A stretch of 64,000 bases of DNA from Calendula officinalis (GCA_963853835.1 OY970832.1:1632001-1696000); one strand, 5' to 3'; shown: positions 21,535 through 35,150, numbered from the stretch's first letter. Program-made: numbers and translations. Notes: a model not told the origin generated them from the sequence alone.

Positions 21535-24500
21535 TCATCTATTGATTACTTCCATTGCAATCCGAACTAGATGTAGAAATCCTTCAACATCATGAAAATT
21601 AAAATCAAGAGCTTTTTTAATAGCCGATTTAACGGTTTCGTCTTTTGAATTTGAGGCTGCAAAAGCAGTTCTTGATCTTCTAGAAGCTTCCATTGCTGAA
21701 TTTACATCTTGTGCCTGTAAATATTTTTGTAGTAAGAAAAAGAGAAGTGTAAACGGGCCAATTCGAGTCTCCAACGGGCCAAATGGACTTACAAAATTGA
21801 GAATTCGCGTAAAATTCGGTTTATTTTTAGCAGGAATAACATGGTTTCCAGCAACTTGAGAAGTATTAACACCCTTTGTTAAGTTATCAATATCAGAAGC
21901 CGATGCAGAAGACGAAGGAGATCCACCTATCAAAATTATAAAAAAAAAATAAAATATAAATTAAATAATTTAATTTAGGATTTGTTTTCCTTATATTTAC
22001 AAATTTACATCCAATTGGGTCATTAAAATATGGTTGTGTCATGTTTGTAGTAAAAAATATGAAATGTCACTTGCCACCTCAGCAGATAAGCGCCATGTCA
22101 TTCTTATTAGGCACATATATGACTATATGAGTACTTTTAATATATTTTTCGTAATTATTTTACAACACGCCTAAATGCAAGATATTTAAGAGATCAAATT
22201 CAAGAAAGACTAAAGAAAAATATAAATTAAAATTAAAAAAAAAAAAAAAACTGACCGGTGGGACCCGTTGGAAGAGATGTTTGCAACTCGTTGACATCTT
22301 TGCAATTGGTGGAATGTGAAGAAAATATAACTTTCATGTACGCGACCTCCATGCATTTGTAGGCCAAAGATGCAGTCGACATCTCTTTTGTTCTCTCATA
22401 TTCATGAGCACAATATCTAATATTTATTAAAAAAAATAAAAAATATATAAATAAAATACGTGTTATAAACTTATACGTATGTATGTATGTATATATTTTA
22501 CTTACTCGCAAAGTTTTGCAGTGCTACTATATATAGATAATGATTGAATCATATCACCATATCTTCCAGTTTGGCTATGACAAGATTCAAATAAAGATGC
22601 TACATGAAGAAATTTTAGGGCTGCTTGTAAATAAAGTGCTCGACTTTCTAAACTTGATCCACCGTTCTGTAAAAAAAATTAACCGAATTTTGATAAATAT
22701 TAAAGGGATAATATAAAAAAATAAGCATAAAAAGCAGAGGTGGTGATTAAGACCCGTTTTGACCTTTAAATTAACCCGCCCATTTAGCAACATTTACATG
22801 AAAGTAACTACTTAGAAGTGGCAATTTTGACCCGTTTACATATAAATGGGTTGACTTGGGTTACGAAAGCTGTTCGAAGTGTATTCATATGCATAAACCT
22901 CCAAAATCACTTTATTAAATACATTTTAAAATATTATTGTAATAATATAGTTTTTGCAATCATATTAACACATTAGTTGCATATAAAATCCAAAAGATGA
23001 ATTAAAAAAAAAAGTAATGAATCAACACTTGACCCAACTGACTCGCCTGTTTTGACCCGTTACCCAACCCGCCCAATTTGCCACTTCTAGCAACCAAGGT
23101 GAAAAAATCAAAAAACATGACAAAAAATAAAAAAAAAATACGTTTAAAAAAATATATAACCTTTACACGGTCAGCCATATGTTTAAGATTTGTAGCTTCT
23201 CTTAAAGCATTAGTTGTAGCCTGATTTGATAAATCTCTAACAAGAACAACACCCGTTGAATCTTGAATCTTGCCCTTTTGTTTGTTGTCTGAAGAATCTG
23301 TTACATTCTTAGGTTGACTTCCACTTTGACTTTGACTTTTTTTATTCGGTTTCAATCCCTTCAATTGCATACTACTTCCTCCATTCTCTTTATTTTCAAT
23401 CTCACTTTGACCCTTTGGTGGTAAAGACGTTGACTTTCCTTTTATAGAAGCATCTTTCTTTACAGGTTTCTTGGAATCTTGACTTGAAATTGCATCAATT
23501 TTGACTTTTTTGTGTAACGGTAATTCCTTAGAAATACTTCCTTTAACAAATTTACCTTGAGATTTATGTCTCTTTGACTTTTCTTCATTAATACGGGTAC
23601 TTGTGTTTTTGGTCAAAGGTTGGTCAACGGGTTTGACATTCAAGATTCTCATAGGAGAAGAAGAAACCGATTCAACGGGTGACCCTTTTGTTTCTTGATT
23701 AATATTTTTAGTTTTATGAGAACCCGAAACCTTTGAAGAGCTTGAAGAATCAAGTAATTTCACATCTTCAATAACTTTATGTTTAGTTGCAGGGATATCT
23801 TTGTCAAATGACTTTATTACCCTTGGTTTCTTTTCTTTCGTGTATTTATTGGTATTACCATCAATTTCATTCACACTTTTTCTTTTCTTCGACACGTCTT
23901 TTTTATCGATTTTTCCTCCATTTTTATCATCAATTTTGATTTTTTTTCGATCATAAGAAAAATCTTGAATACACTCTCTTTTGTTGTTGATCTTCGGGTG
24001 ATGAGTTTTAACACCTGAGGAAGTATGATATCAAATAAAATGAATTAAATTTCAACCCGTTTGCCTGAAACGGGTCGATTTGAGTTTATATTTTATCAAA
24101 AGGATCAAACGGGAAAACCTCAATTTAAACTTATTATTAGTCTCATAGTATATTTATTTGTAAAATAACCTCCCATTTTACCACCTAAAATTCAAATGCT
24201 CACAACCTCCTAAAAATCGTTGTATTAAAAAAATTAGATTTTGCTTGTAATTATATTTAATACAATATTTATTTAAATAACTAAAAAAAAGAGATACTAA
24301 CGTAGAAATATATTATTATTATTAAATATGTAATTTAATACCTCCATCCGCGATATTCTCACACAATTTATTATTATTTTCTTTTTGCTTTAATTTCTCT
24401 TTTTCCACAATCACATCACGAGAATGACCCGAATCTTGAAATTCCACTTCATTAAAAAAAGGCGAATTATTTGATTTGTGAAGATTCTTTTTTGAAGAAT

Positions 24501-27500
24501 TAGAAGACATTGATGGTCTTTCTTGTTTGACTTCATTATTTGGTAAATCTTTTAACCCGTGTTTTTTCTTGATATTTGAAGATGGAAATTGTGAAGAGCC
24601 CAAATGTTGTTGGTGGGTCCCATCGAGTGAGGTGGCAGTTATGTGGGGCCCACTAGGATGAACGGGTTGAGAACCTGTTATAGCTTTTGTTGTTTCTTCT
24701 TCACTGATACTACAACTGTTCATTCCAGGCCTAAAAAAAGATGTAAAAATGGTTAAAAGGAAACAACTTTATAAATCATTTTTATTAAACAATTAGATTA
24801 TTATTGAAATAATATGGTTTTCAATTACATTCATCACACAAATTATTTATATGAAAAATAAATATGTGGGCAAAAAGTATCTTGGGTCAACCCAACCTGA
24901 CCCGTACCAAAAAAATACGTCTTTTTGACCCGTAAATAGTTCTAAATTTTTATTTTTGACAGAAATTTGAATACATAATCATAAATTTCAAGGCCCATGC
25001 ACAAAAAGACAGGGTTTTTTTTGCCTAAAGATAACGTATTTTTACATTTGTCATTGTTTAGTCGTTGTACAAACTTTTGTCCAATTGGGTCATTAAAAAG
25101 ATTGTTTTGCGTCACAATTGAATTATTAAAAGATGTTTTTTATAAAAAAATATATTTTTTCAAAAATGACATATATCATAAAATTATGTTGAATTTATAT
25201 ATAAAAATGTTAGATTAATACATAATGATAACTATTATATCAAAACTAACAGATATAAAAAATATTAGTGGCCTTAAATTATACAAAAAAAAACCCTAAA
25301 AAGAACTTACAGCCAATCGAGCATGCTACATAACCACTTTTCGGGAAGACTGCCAGGATTAACACCAGGTGGCAAAAGCCTCCATTTTTCACATTTATCA
25401 CAACAAACCCAATCTTCGTTGACCACCGGTACTACCATGGGGACAACCACATCAGATAATACCCCATTTCCCATTGTAGAAGAAGACAATTGTTGACTTT
25501 TTTTCACATTTAATCTCTCTTTTAACAAATTAAATTCAGGTGTGCTTTTTACGTTATTAACCTCGGAAGGTTTCTCAAAATCATGATCTTCATGTTCTAA
25601 ATCGAGCTCCCCGAAGAAATCTTTATAAGTTTCTCTCACTTTCCCATAATACCCTTTTGACCCTTTAGTTTTATTTTTGTTTTTAGATGAAAAATATTCG
25701 TTCTTGTTTCCAACGGTCAAACAGTCAACGCTCGTTTCTTTCTTTGGTTTAACATCAATGGTGTTATGAATATCATCTCCATTTGTTGACTCCATAGAAG
25801 CGGAATTCTTCTCATTTGACTTTGACTTTGACTTTTCTTGGAGAACATTTTGGTCAACTTTGACCAAATCGGACCCGTGAAGTGCTGTTACGGTACTTTC
25901 TTGACTACCCTTGTGTGCGGGCCCACAACTACCATTTTCTAACTTCTTTTCGGTTAAGTGTAACACATCATATGGTAAAGGAGATAAGAGAAGATTTCCC
26001 GAAATTGGAAATGATGTCATCATCTGTTGCAAATATTTAATTAAAAATGCAGAAAAAATAAAAAAATAGAAAAAAAAAAAGAAAAATTCGATACAAATTA
26101 CAAACCTCAAGAATACTAGTAGGAGATTCATCAGGCCCGTTTTGACCCGTATGAAAAAACCCGTTACTATCAACCGGGCTAGCTTCCAATGAAGATGATG
26201 GAGAAACATCAAGCCCGAGCCCGCTTAATATTTCAGCCTTTTTTTTAACCGATAAATTGTCAGAACCAACTTTTAGTCGAACCTTTAGAGATTTCGGGTC
26301 AGAATCGGTAGCAGATTTGGATTTTTCACCAGAAGATGAATGGGCTTCTTGCTTTGACTTATTGTTTGACTTTGACTTTGGCCCGTTTATTGGTGGTAGT
26401 GATGCACTTGATTGGGAAATAGGGTTTTGATGCCCAACCTGTGTAGGAAATATAAATAAATTCATACACTTTAATTAGACAACCCAAAATTGACTAACTT
26501 TTTTATTTGACCCATGTGAGATAAAAACACAACCCAAATCGACCCGTTAATAATAACAATAATAATTTACAAATATAAAATTCAAAATTCCAAAAAAAAG
26601 AAGAAAATAACCTCTATATGTGCAATATTTGGAGATACAGGTGCACTGTAAGTAGCAACTTTTTGAGGTGTTTTTGGATGAGAACAAACAGGAGACCTTT
26701 GATAAGCGGGCAAAAACGACCCGTATCCACCATATTTTGCACCTGTAAATAACCAAAAAAAAAATGCATTACTACTTTTATATTTTTTTAGTTTCAGTTT
26801 ATTAAAATTTATTATTTATAATTATTTAACTTACCCAAATTTTCAGCCGAAACTCCACCTTCAAACTCCTTTTGACAATCTCCCAAAACATCTTGAATTT
26901 TCTCATCCTTCAAAAAATATAAAAAGTTATTTTCATTTTTATGTTTTTTTTTTCAGTTTGTTGGACTTTGTTTATGGGCTAGTTTTCTGCCTGTTTGTCT
27001 TTTTAGGCCCATTCGAAATTATGGGTCTATTTTAGGGTTCTATTGTGATGCTGGAACATTCAATTTTTTGATTATATGAAATTGCATTTTTTTCTCTCAA
27101 TTCACAAAATCTGTATATGAGGGGGAAATCATCATGATTATTGGTATTCGTTGAATCAAAGATAATCAGAAGAATTGTTCCGGTTATTTGTGTGAATTAA
27201 CAGGTTCAATTTGTGTTTATATCGTTTTTAGCCCACATCAGATTGTGATTTTCTATTAATTAAAAAAAAGTAAAGAAAATCGGATACTCAGGTGAGAAAC
27301 TGATTAACTAACATAAATTGTAAAATCACCTAAATTATCATATACTAGCAAAAGTTGCAATGATTTTCCTTAAAATGGCAATTAGGCAAGAAATAGTCCA
27401 ATTGTAGCTAACAAAAATCAAATTACTCTATTTAACACAAAAAAAATTATTAATTTGCTAATTACTTAACCAGAGTTTAATAACATAACTGACAATCAAA

Positions 27501-27745
27501 TTAAAACACAATCAAGATTCAAGAATAAAAACAGTTATTAAATTACTTACAATATAAGATAGAGATACATCAGGATCGATTCTTGAATCATCGTCATCAT
27601 CATAATAATTATGATCATAATTATTGTTATTATTCTGAAATAAAGCTTCACCTTCTTCAATTTCATTCTCTAATTCCATCTTTTCACCTTTAAACCCATA
27701 CACCAAACTCAACTTCCTCTCATCTCTATTCCCAACAGAAATCAT
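21535..27745 (-). CDS. CW-type zinc finger protein (11 exons)
   Basis: Minus-strand exons, 5' to 3': 27745-27551, 26907-26835, 26742-26612, 26438-26106, 26023-25311, 24730-24342, 24014-23161, 22666-22506, 22416-22256, 21926-21793, 21714-21535; total 3324 nt, 1107 residues. The N-terminus (acidic, then DPDVSLSYIDEKIQDVLG, GGVSAENLGAKYGGYGSFLP) and C-terminus (AQDVNSAMEASRRS, DFNFHDVEGFLHLVRIAMEV) match the plant-specific CW protein family. The CW domain spans about 447-489: C452, C455, C476, C488 and Trp 449/458. CW domains read methylated histone H3K4, so a nuclear chromatin role is expected. The middle is Ser/Lys-rich and probably disordered. Splice sites were placed by frame continuity. The first ATG gives the family-typical MISVG start. 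Confidence 0.93.
22813..23091. mobile_element. MITE-like inverted repeat in a CW gene intron
   Basis: The ends TAGAAGTGGCAATTTTGACCC and its inverted partner AATTTGCCACTTCTA enclose sequence rich in GACCCGTT words. This type of repeat is scattered through the introns of the window. No clear target duplication. Confidence 0.45.
26950..27260. repeat. Dispersed repeat in CW gene intron 1
   Basis: Diverged second copy of the repeat at 16960-17260; see the shared landmarks noted there. Its origin is unknown. Confidence 0.5.
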
Positions 27746-29212
27746 CCAAAATAAACCAAAAAAAATTAATTTTTCTTTATAACTGAAAAAGACAAATCTT
27801 TACTTCACCAAACAACAACAAAACACAAAAATCTCAACAACCCGATTCAGATAACCGAAAACCCAGAAAAACCCACAAACGAATTTCACAAAAACATCAA
27901 GATCGGAACTCTAGTTTGATCTTTACCAAAGAAAATAAACAAAAACTAAATTTTTTCAGCTGATTACTCGATCTTTTGAACAATTTGTTGAAAATCAAAG
28001 GAATTGAAGCTGGGTTTACTGCTGAAATTTTATGATCTTGGATTTAGACTAAATCAATGAGCAGGAGTAAACGACAGAATACAGGAAGGGAGAATCTGGT
28101 TTTGGGTTTTCACCAGCCGCGTTTCTCTCTCTTTCTCTCTATCTAATTCTTTATTTTTTTTTATTTTAAAACAGTGTTTTTATTTTTTAATTACAAGATA
28201 TTATTTCACCGTGTTTTTATATTTACAGTTTATACCCTTTTGGAAAAGTTGTTTTCTTTTGAGTACTGAATTAGCCATGAAGACCACATGCAAAGAGCGC
28301 GTCTAATACACGTTTTTGTAATTTTGTATTGTGGTAAGTGTTGTTTGATAATATCTGAATGATTAATATCTTAATGATGCAGATGTCTGAATAATTCAGA
28401 CTTCCCCTCAGATCCGTCTGATTAAGAAGCCGAATTTGTTCAATTTTTGATTCACAGACTGATTAAGAGGTTTTACCAAACGCTCTGAATCTACCTGATT
28501 AAGAGATTATTCTCTTAACTGAATCATTAAAAGTCTTACCAAAAAGCACCTAAATAATTTTTTACATTAGAAAATATCTTAATTATATTTTTACAAGATG
28601 TGTAGAGGGGATCTTTGCTATTTTGAAGAAAAATCTTACTAGTTGTATTGAATTAACCATTATTGTATGTTTGGGTTTTAATATTGGGAACTATTTGTAT
28701 AAAATAATGTTAACCATACACAACATATACAAAAACAATAAGCAACAAAATGTGTAAGTATAAAAAGCATTGATTTCTTGTGTATTGTTAAATATTGTTA
28801 TGCACAAATCATCTAACGTTCACAATAATATTTAATCATACACAATACGTACAAGCAGTAAGGAGCATAAAACACAAGTTTATAATCTCTTGATTTGTTG
28901 TTTATGGTTAAATATTGTTGTGTATAAATTAATTCCTTTTATTTAATGATATACGCAAGCTTAATTAGGTGTTATGTGGTCATAAGTAGTTATATTTATA
29001 TTTATAGAGTTTATAAAATTGTATTGTTTCTTACTAATTTTTTATGCTTTATCATCTTACACATAAAATGTTTGATATGTGAAATTCACTAATTTTCATA
29101 ATCTCATTTTTTTATTTGGACACTTGTATTGATCAAATAAATAAAAAGATAAATAAAAATATTTAGTAATAATCAAAACAAAATCTCATAGCTTATATCT
29201 TGAAATTAATTT
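27746..29212. other. CW gene leader/promoter and intergenic DNA
   Basis: On the minus strand a GAGAGAAAGAGAGAG tract at about 28122-28142 and A/C-rich sequence down to 27746 look like the promoter edge and 5' leader of the CW gene. At about 28336-28547 there is a MITE-like repeat of the 'TGTTTGATAA ... GATTAAGAG' type. The remainder has no recognisable gene. Confidence 0.45.
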
Positions 29213-29220
29213 ACTTTAAC

Positions 29221-29552
29221 TAGGGGTGAGCATCTAGGCATTAGGGCTAAATATGTAACCGAAATAATCGAAACCGAACCGAACTGAGCCGGAACCGAAA
29301 ATATGTAATCGTTTGGTTTTGAAAATTTATCATTTTCGGTTTCGGTTATATCTGTTTCGGTTCGGTCCTCAGATAGGAATAAGCATTAGGGCTAAAAAAC
29401 TGAACCGGAATTAAATCGAACATAATTAAAACTGAAAGCATGTAATCGGTTCGGTTTCAGTTTTAAAATACATTATTTTCAAAATACATTATTTTCTATT
29501 TCAGCTCAATCAATTTCAGTTCAATTCGATTTCTAAACTGTACTTACCCCTG
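29221..29552. mobile_element. hAT-type MITE of CCGAAC palindrome family
   Basis: Starts TAGGGGTGAGC and ends TTACCCCTG, flanked by the 8-bp direct repeat ACTTTAAC (29213-29220 and 29553-29560), the size expected for hAT. The interior is made of facing CCGAACCGAA and TTCGGTTCGG runs. Confidence 0.8.
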
Positions 29553-29619
29553 ACTTTAACGGATATTGAAAGATATGTGAAGTTTTGTCATCTCTTTGTA
29601 CTCATCCAAACTGGCTTCC

Positions 29620-30126
29620 TAGGTTGCACGGAAATTCCATCTAGACTGCCGCTCCCGTATCGGAAACCTTTGGTAAACCGATACTCCTAGGATACCTGCC
29701 CGAAACATTTCTCAGGTGACGGAAACGTATCTGTGAAGTTTCTTCGGTGTTTCAAGAAACGTATCTGTGTTTTTTAAACATTGTCATGGACTTTTGATTC
29801 AATGGAAGATGTAAAGATGTGGGATGTAGGTGGAGATGCTTTTGATTTAATGGAAGATGAGGGTTTTGGAGGTTGTTGATTTGTCACTAGATGAACTGGA
29901 TTTAAAAAATGATTTGATCATTGACAATTAATTACATTTGAAAAATTTAGTATTTTTAGAGTTTATACACTTTACATCAATTATATCTATTTGGAATCTC
30001 TTTAAAATATATATATTTTTTTATATTTTATATGCTGTAATCTGTATCTCTGCCGTATCCGTATCTTGAATTTTTAAGTTTTGCCGTTTCCCATATCCTT
30101 TACGTTTCCGTTTCCGTGCAACTTAG
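29620..30126. mobile_element. 507-bp MITE with direct repeats CTGGCTTCC
   Basis: The ends TAGGTTGCACGGAAA and its inverted partner CCGTGCAACTTAG are flanked by CTGGCTTCC at 29611-29619 and 30127-30135. The interior repeats GGAAACGTATCTGTG-like words. Likely hAT-like (8-9 bp duplication). Confidence 0.8.
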
Positions 30127-30366
30127 CTGGCTTCCGTTCCGTAAGCCATAAACTCAATAGCGCGTGGATGCTTGTTTGAAACGGAGGTGTTGTCTTTTTT
30201 GGCTGACTCCAAATTTCACTGCAATTAATTACACTCACACCCCTTAACTTTTACTTTGTTTACTTTTATACAAACCTTATACTAAAATAACTGTCATTAA
30301 AAAAAACTGAAAAGCTTAAAACATAACACCACCGACAAAAAGTAAGTACAATTACTAGATCACATC

Positions 30367-30559
30367 GTGGGTTCAAGTCACTTGTAATCTAGTGGTATCC
30401 AAGGTGAATTTAAGGTATTGTCCATGACCTGTCATGGGTTCAAGTCCCGTCGTGGACAAAAAAGTGAAAGGTTTGAGGGAAGGCATACTGCCCCTTGTGG
30501 ATGTCACTGTTTAGGCTCGAACCACTAACTTACTAACTTGTCGTTCAAAAAAAAAAAAA
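30367..30559 (+). mobile_element. tRNA-derived SINE with 13-bp target duplication
   Basis: The flanking direct repeat ACTAGATCACATC (30354-30366 and 30560-30572) is perfect. The body has an A-box-like TAATCTAGTGGTATCC and a B-box GGTTCAAGTCCCG, and ends GTCGTTC followed by a run of A. These are the standard features of a SINE transcribed by Pol III and inserted by LINE machinery. Confidence 0.9.
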
Positions 30560-30572
30560 ACTAGATCACATC

Positions 30573-31869
30573 AAACGAATGACTACATATGAGAATTACA
30601 AATTGATTATTTAATTTATGGATTTTTATGAAAAATAGTATGTTTTACAAATACCAAAAACTATATTACTTAATTAATAAAATAAAAATATTAGAATATA
30701 ATAATGAGCTCTGACTTTATAAACCTTTGTTCATTTGTTGGTTCAACCGATAGATATGACTTCATACCTAAGAATGGTGAAGTTGGTCAACTTGTTGGTG
30801 GTTCTTCTGATTCTTTTTATTGAAGCCTTATCTATAAAAATTGTATTTTACCTTGAAGACAATATTCAATATTACATTATTATTCATGATTTTTTTTTTA
30901 AATTTTTTTTAATTTTACATTTTATGTATTTTTCTGTTTTAGAAATGGTAAAAATAGGCAGTGTAAAGCAACGGATTAATTATTATTGTTTTGGGTTTTG
31001 AAGGAGGAGTTTGAGTTTGCATTCCGAATAACTATTATAGATATTTTTCAAATGACGTCTTAAGGGGCGGCTATGATCAGATCCCAGTGTTGGTTCACTT
31101 TTTACTTTATCCTCCACCAAATCTTCTCATCGTTAAATGTTGATAATCATTTATTTGTTCTTTTTATCCAAATACTAAAAACTATTTTATTACGTTTTGA
31201 ATACATTTTGAAGACGCAATAAGCAGATACAACCTCAAACATTGCCTTGATAATCTTTTAAGTATCTACCATTTCATAAAATAAATGAACTAAAAGTGTG
31301 AATAATCATACCCCTATTCGAATATAGAGAGACTGTTTATAGATAAACATCCAGCTAAAGTGAGTAAGAGTAAATAAGTGTACATGAAAATGAGTACACA
31401 TGTCTAATAAAAATAAACAAATAAATATAAGTGAGCCAATAGATTTATGAAAAATGTATAACCCAATAAAAAATACAACTCTAGGCTACATGCCACTATA
31501 ATAATAAAGTTTGTTAACATGAGTCCACGAAACATGCATGAAGGATCGACTATGCAAGAGGTAGGTAAGGATAAAGTCGTCGAATATCAGAAAATACTTT
31601 GACCATCCACGTGTTTCGTGTTTCATAATTCAAAAAGTCGCTCACCGATGTTCACATAATTAATACGAATTATTAAATATGTATACATCACAAAACCACT
31701 TTATCACTTTATATGATACACACCACATGTTATATGCATGGTTCATTTTTTTCTTCCAATTTTTGATATTGACAACCTTCGATTTCATTTGTTGGAAGAT
31801 TTATATATTTTTGTTTGTTATTTTAATGTATGCTTGTGTATTGTTCAATTGCAATAACTGAATCAAACC
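30573..31869. other. Intergenic, no gene recognised
   Basis: AT-rich. An 88-codon plus-strand ORF at 30735-31001 is hydrophobic and low-complexity, with no recognised domain. Confidence 0.5.
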
Positions 31870-32522
31870 GTTTAGAAATAATTAAACTGAAAACTGAGAA
31901 AATAGTTTCGGTTTGACCAAGTATTGAATCAATGACGTATTGGGCCAGACCGAACCGGACTAAGAATCGTGGTTTTCCGATTTTTTTTTCCTGTCTTTTT
32001 TCAACCTTTTTCCGGTTTATGTGTGATGGACTAGACTTGGATCGAGAACCGCGGGTTTCCGACTTTTTCATACTTTTCTAACCTTTTCTGGGTTTTTTTC
32101 GGTTTGGACCAAACCGAGCATAAATTTTGCATGAAAACTAAAACCAAGAACCGGACCGCTATAGGCTATAGCTAGTTTTGGTGTGGCTCAATTCGACACA
32201 GTTCGATTTGACGGTTCCGACTGGTTCTCGATCCAGTTTGCAGAGTCCTACATCAACCTATGAATTAATATAAACTTCAATAGACAATACATTTCAAGAT
32301 GCATGTAACGTATACGAGTTGTTGTAAACTGTTATATCCTGTTTGAATGGTTCAAAATTAAAATTGATGCTCGCCAATAATCTCACTAATTTCGGCACAG
32401 TTTTCACTTGATCGACATACTCCCTTTGTTTCAAAACGATTATAACAACTTCAATAGCAAAAAATATTATGTAACTATCGTAATAATACACATTTGTTAA
32501 CCACTAACATACATATATTTAA

Positions 32523-33444
32523 CTAGTAAAATACCCCCCGCGCGATGCCGCGGTGGTTTTCATGCAGTGACCAATGTGATGCTTGTGTTATTATGTTGTA
32601 TCAAATGGTTCTTGAAAAATGTTTGTAGTTGCGTCAAATAGTGTCGCACGGTATACATATGTATTACTTACACTTATTCATAAATCCAAAGCTTGTAGCT
32701 TAGTGGTATTAGTGTATATAGTGTTGCTCATGAACCTAAAGGTCATGAGTACAAGCACCAATTAGGTGCCCTTAAAAATTAAAATTTTAAAAAATTGATA
32801 AGTAATAAAGTAATATTAAAGCATATATTGAAAATAAAAAAAGTAAATTTGGCTCAAATAAAATTTCTTTGGTTATATTTTGATGTGTTTTGTTTGTATA
32901 AGGTTTAGCTATATGACTTGATTTTTTCTACTGATTGTACCCAAAGTTGTTTTTAACGTTCGTTAGTATGTAGTATTAAACTGTCATTTAATAGAAGTTA
33001 AAGTTAGTGAAATAAAATATAATTTTAGCAAAGTTGAAAAAAAAGTTAAAAAATTAATCAAGAAAAAGTCTAGTTATTAAAGGGAGATGATTTTAAAACC
33101 ACATAAATTATTCTATGCACCACAACCAGTACTTTTGTAGAACTTATACAACATGTTTTAAATGTTATACATTATGGTAGGTGAAGCAATTTGTGTGGTG
33201 TCAAATCACTTCCCGTTATTAAATATTAAAACTAAGTGCAGTAATCGTGATTTTATGAAAATTAATGTTTTATATATGGAAAGTTCAAAGTAGTAAAAAA
33301 AAGGGAAAAACAATGAGGAGGTGACACGTCTTGTGGATAAATAAAGCAGGCAAGGAGGAAGTGGAACAAAGCAGGTAAGGAGGAGGTGGGATAAATTCAA
33401 TGGAATAGTCACTATTCATTCTACGTTAAATGTTATATATATAA
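32523..33444 (-). mobile_element. Non-autonomous Helitron, 922 bp
   Basis: On the minus strand the 3' end is a CCGCG-loop-CGCGG hairpin (about 32538-32553) followed by GGGTATTTTA and the terminal CTAG, inserted before T. Copy B of the segmental duplication supplies the empty site: its continuous ACATACATATATTCAATGTA equals the two flanks of this insert joined between A and T. The 5' terminus inferred from that comparison reads TT rather than the usual TC. No helicase is present. Confidence 0.8.
32690..32765 (+). repeat. tRNA-like repeat inside the Helitron
   Basis: GTAGCTTAGTGGTATTAGTG resembles a tRNA A-box region, and GGTCATGAGTACAAGCACC a weak B-box, followed by an A/T-rich tail. Possibly an old SINE. 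Confidence 0.35.
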
Positions 33445-33547
33445 TGTATAATAATATAATCACCCAATCAGATTTAATAAAAAAAAAAAAGTACACGTTT
33501 CAGTTGTTAAAAAACTGGCTCTTGGAAAACATGAATTATGAGTTTCT

Positions 33548-33640
33548 GTCCCACATAGGCCATATACAAAACCCATGAGATATACTCTTAGGTTAAGGCT
33601 GACCCCTTCTAATCCTGACAATAATTTTTTTTTTTAAATT
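33548..33640 (+). ncRNA. Remnant 7SL-type promoter with internal deletion
   Basis: GTCCCACATA at 33548-33557 corresponds to the USE of the 35108 locus. It is followed by the same spacer (CAAAACCCATGAGATATA) but then jumps to the 3' sequence ACCCCTTCTAATCC and a T run. The RNA body is deleted. Confidence 0.5.
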
Positions 33641-34689
33641 TTTTGTCAACATTTTAAATTACTATTTAACCTACTAACTAAATATGGTTGAATATGATAA
33701 GTTATCGGGTCGACCATCTACTTAACCTATCAATTTATAAACACCGATTTAACCGGCTCATTCCGACCGGCTACCTTCCCGTTTCTGACTTATAGCTCAA
33801 CCAAGTTTTAAAATACTGCCTTTTACCTCGCATGTGTGTAATTTAAACTAGACTTTTTGGTCATGCTCAAGTCAATCAACCTTTTCCAACTTTGATTCCA
33901 ATGAATTTTATGATTCTTTCAACCTTTTCCAACTTTTTTTTTTCCAGTTTGGACTTGAACAAACCGAGCAGTGTTTTTGTGTGAAAATCGAATTCCAGAA
34001 CCAGACCGGTATAGCTAGGTTCGGTCTGGTTCAATTCGATTCGCTGGTTCCGGTCGGTTCTCGTTCCAATTTGTAAGAAGACATGTCGAGTTGGTTGTAA
34101 CGTACATGGGTCGTTGTAAAGCGTCATAGCTCGTTTGAATCGTTCAAAGTTAAAGATGATGCTCGCTCATAATCTTGGCTGAACTTGAACGCTTCTTAAC
34201 TTGATAATTAACTTTTTATTCGTCTAACTTTCGAACACGAACTTGCTAGAAATGAAGATGTAGTAGTATATCATGTCAATTGGATTCTATTAGAAGTAAA
34301 CCAAAAATTCATATTCATGCTATGAAACAATAATACACATTCAAATCCAATAACTGCATGCTATAGTTCTAATGGAATATAAACACCAATTTAATTTACA
34401 AATAACTTTTTTCTTAAACCGAATAACATAACGCAATATAACAACATCACATAACAGGGCACAGTTTTTACCCTTCCGGATTAGGTTAGAAACCCGAAAT
34501 CCCGAATTAGACTGATTTCATATTCTAGCACTCGGTCTTGGTCGGGATAACCCATTATTAACTTAGATCAACATACTCCCTTTGTTTCAAAACGATTATA
34601 ACAACTTCAATAGCAACAAAAAAAAAGAGTTAAATAGGTAACATTATAGGCATAAACTTCCTACATCATCTTATTTAACAAAAATTATA

Positions 34690-34953
34690 CTCCCTCCGTC
34701 CCTAAATAAAGTTCTCATTTCTGTTGGGCACAATATTTAAGGAGAAAGTTAGTGGTGGGGTTATTGGTAATAAATTTGATTAAAATATAAAGTTGATTTG
34801 GAGAGAGAAAGAATGTTAGTGGATAGTTAGTAGTGGGGTCCATGGTAATTATATTATTTTATTAAGTGGACCCCATCAACTTGTGAAATGAGAACTTTAT
34901 TTAGGGACAAAAATTTAAGGTGAAATGAGAACTTTATTTAGGGACGGAGGGAG
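34690..34953. mobile_element. Stowaway MITE, 264 bp
   Basis: The ends CTCCCTCCGTCCC and GGGACGGAGGGAG are perfect inverted repeats between TA dinucleotides. They match the classical Stowaway consensus. Confidence 0.95.
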
Positions 34954-35107
34954 TATATCACTATCGTAATAATACAAATCTGTTAACCATTAACATACAT
35001 ATATTCAATGTATATAACAATATAATCACCCAATCGGATTAATAAAAAGATCACACGTTTGGTCTTGGAAAACGTGCAATAATGTTGAGTAATCAAGAAC
35101 TTCAACC

Positions 35108-35150
35108 GTCCCACATCGGTCAAGTACAAAACCGATGAGATGTATTTAAA
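35108..35150 (+). promoter_or_regulatory. Pol III-type snRNA/7SL promoter (USE + TATA)
   Basis: GTCCCACATCG (35108-35118) matches the plant upstream sequence element RTCCCACATCG. A TATA-like TATTTAAA (35143-35150) begins 24 nt later. That spacing, one helical turn shorter than at Pol II snRNA genes, specifies RNA polymerase III. Confidence 0.75.

Larger units (their letters stand above)
31870..33640. repeat. Segmental duplication, copy A
   Basis: Shares with copy B (33860-35372), in the same order: a GAACCGGACCG-type palindromic repeat, a stretch around CTCGTTTGAAT/TGATGCTCGC, the block CATACTCCCTTTGTTTC through AACTTCAATAGCAA, TAACATACATATATT, ATATAATCACCCAATC, and the TGTCCCACAT-type promoter remnant. 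Copy A is interrupted by a Helitron (32523-33444). Confidence 0.8.

Noticed and set aside
22233..22511. 92-codon minus ORF as a separate gene
   Set aside because: It is one CW gene exon extended into its flanking introns.
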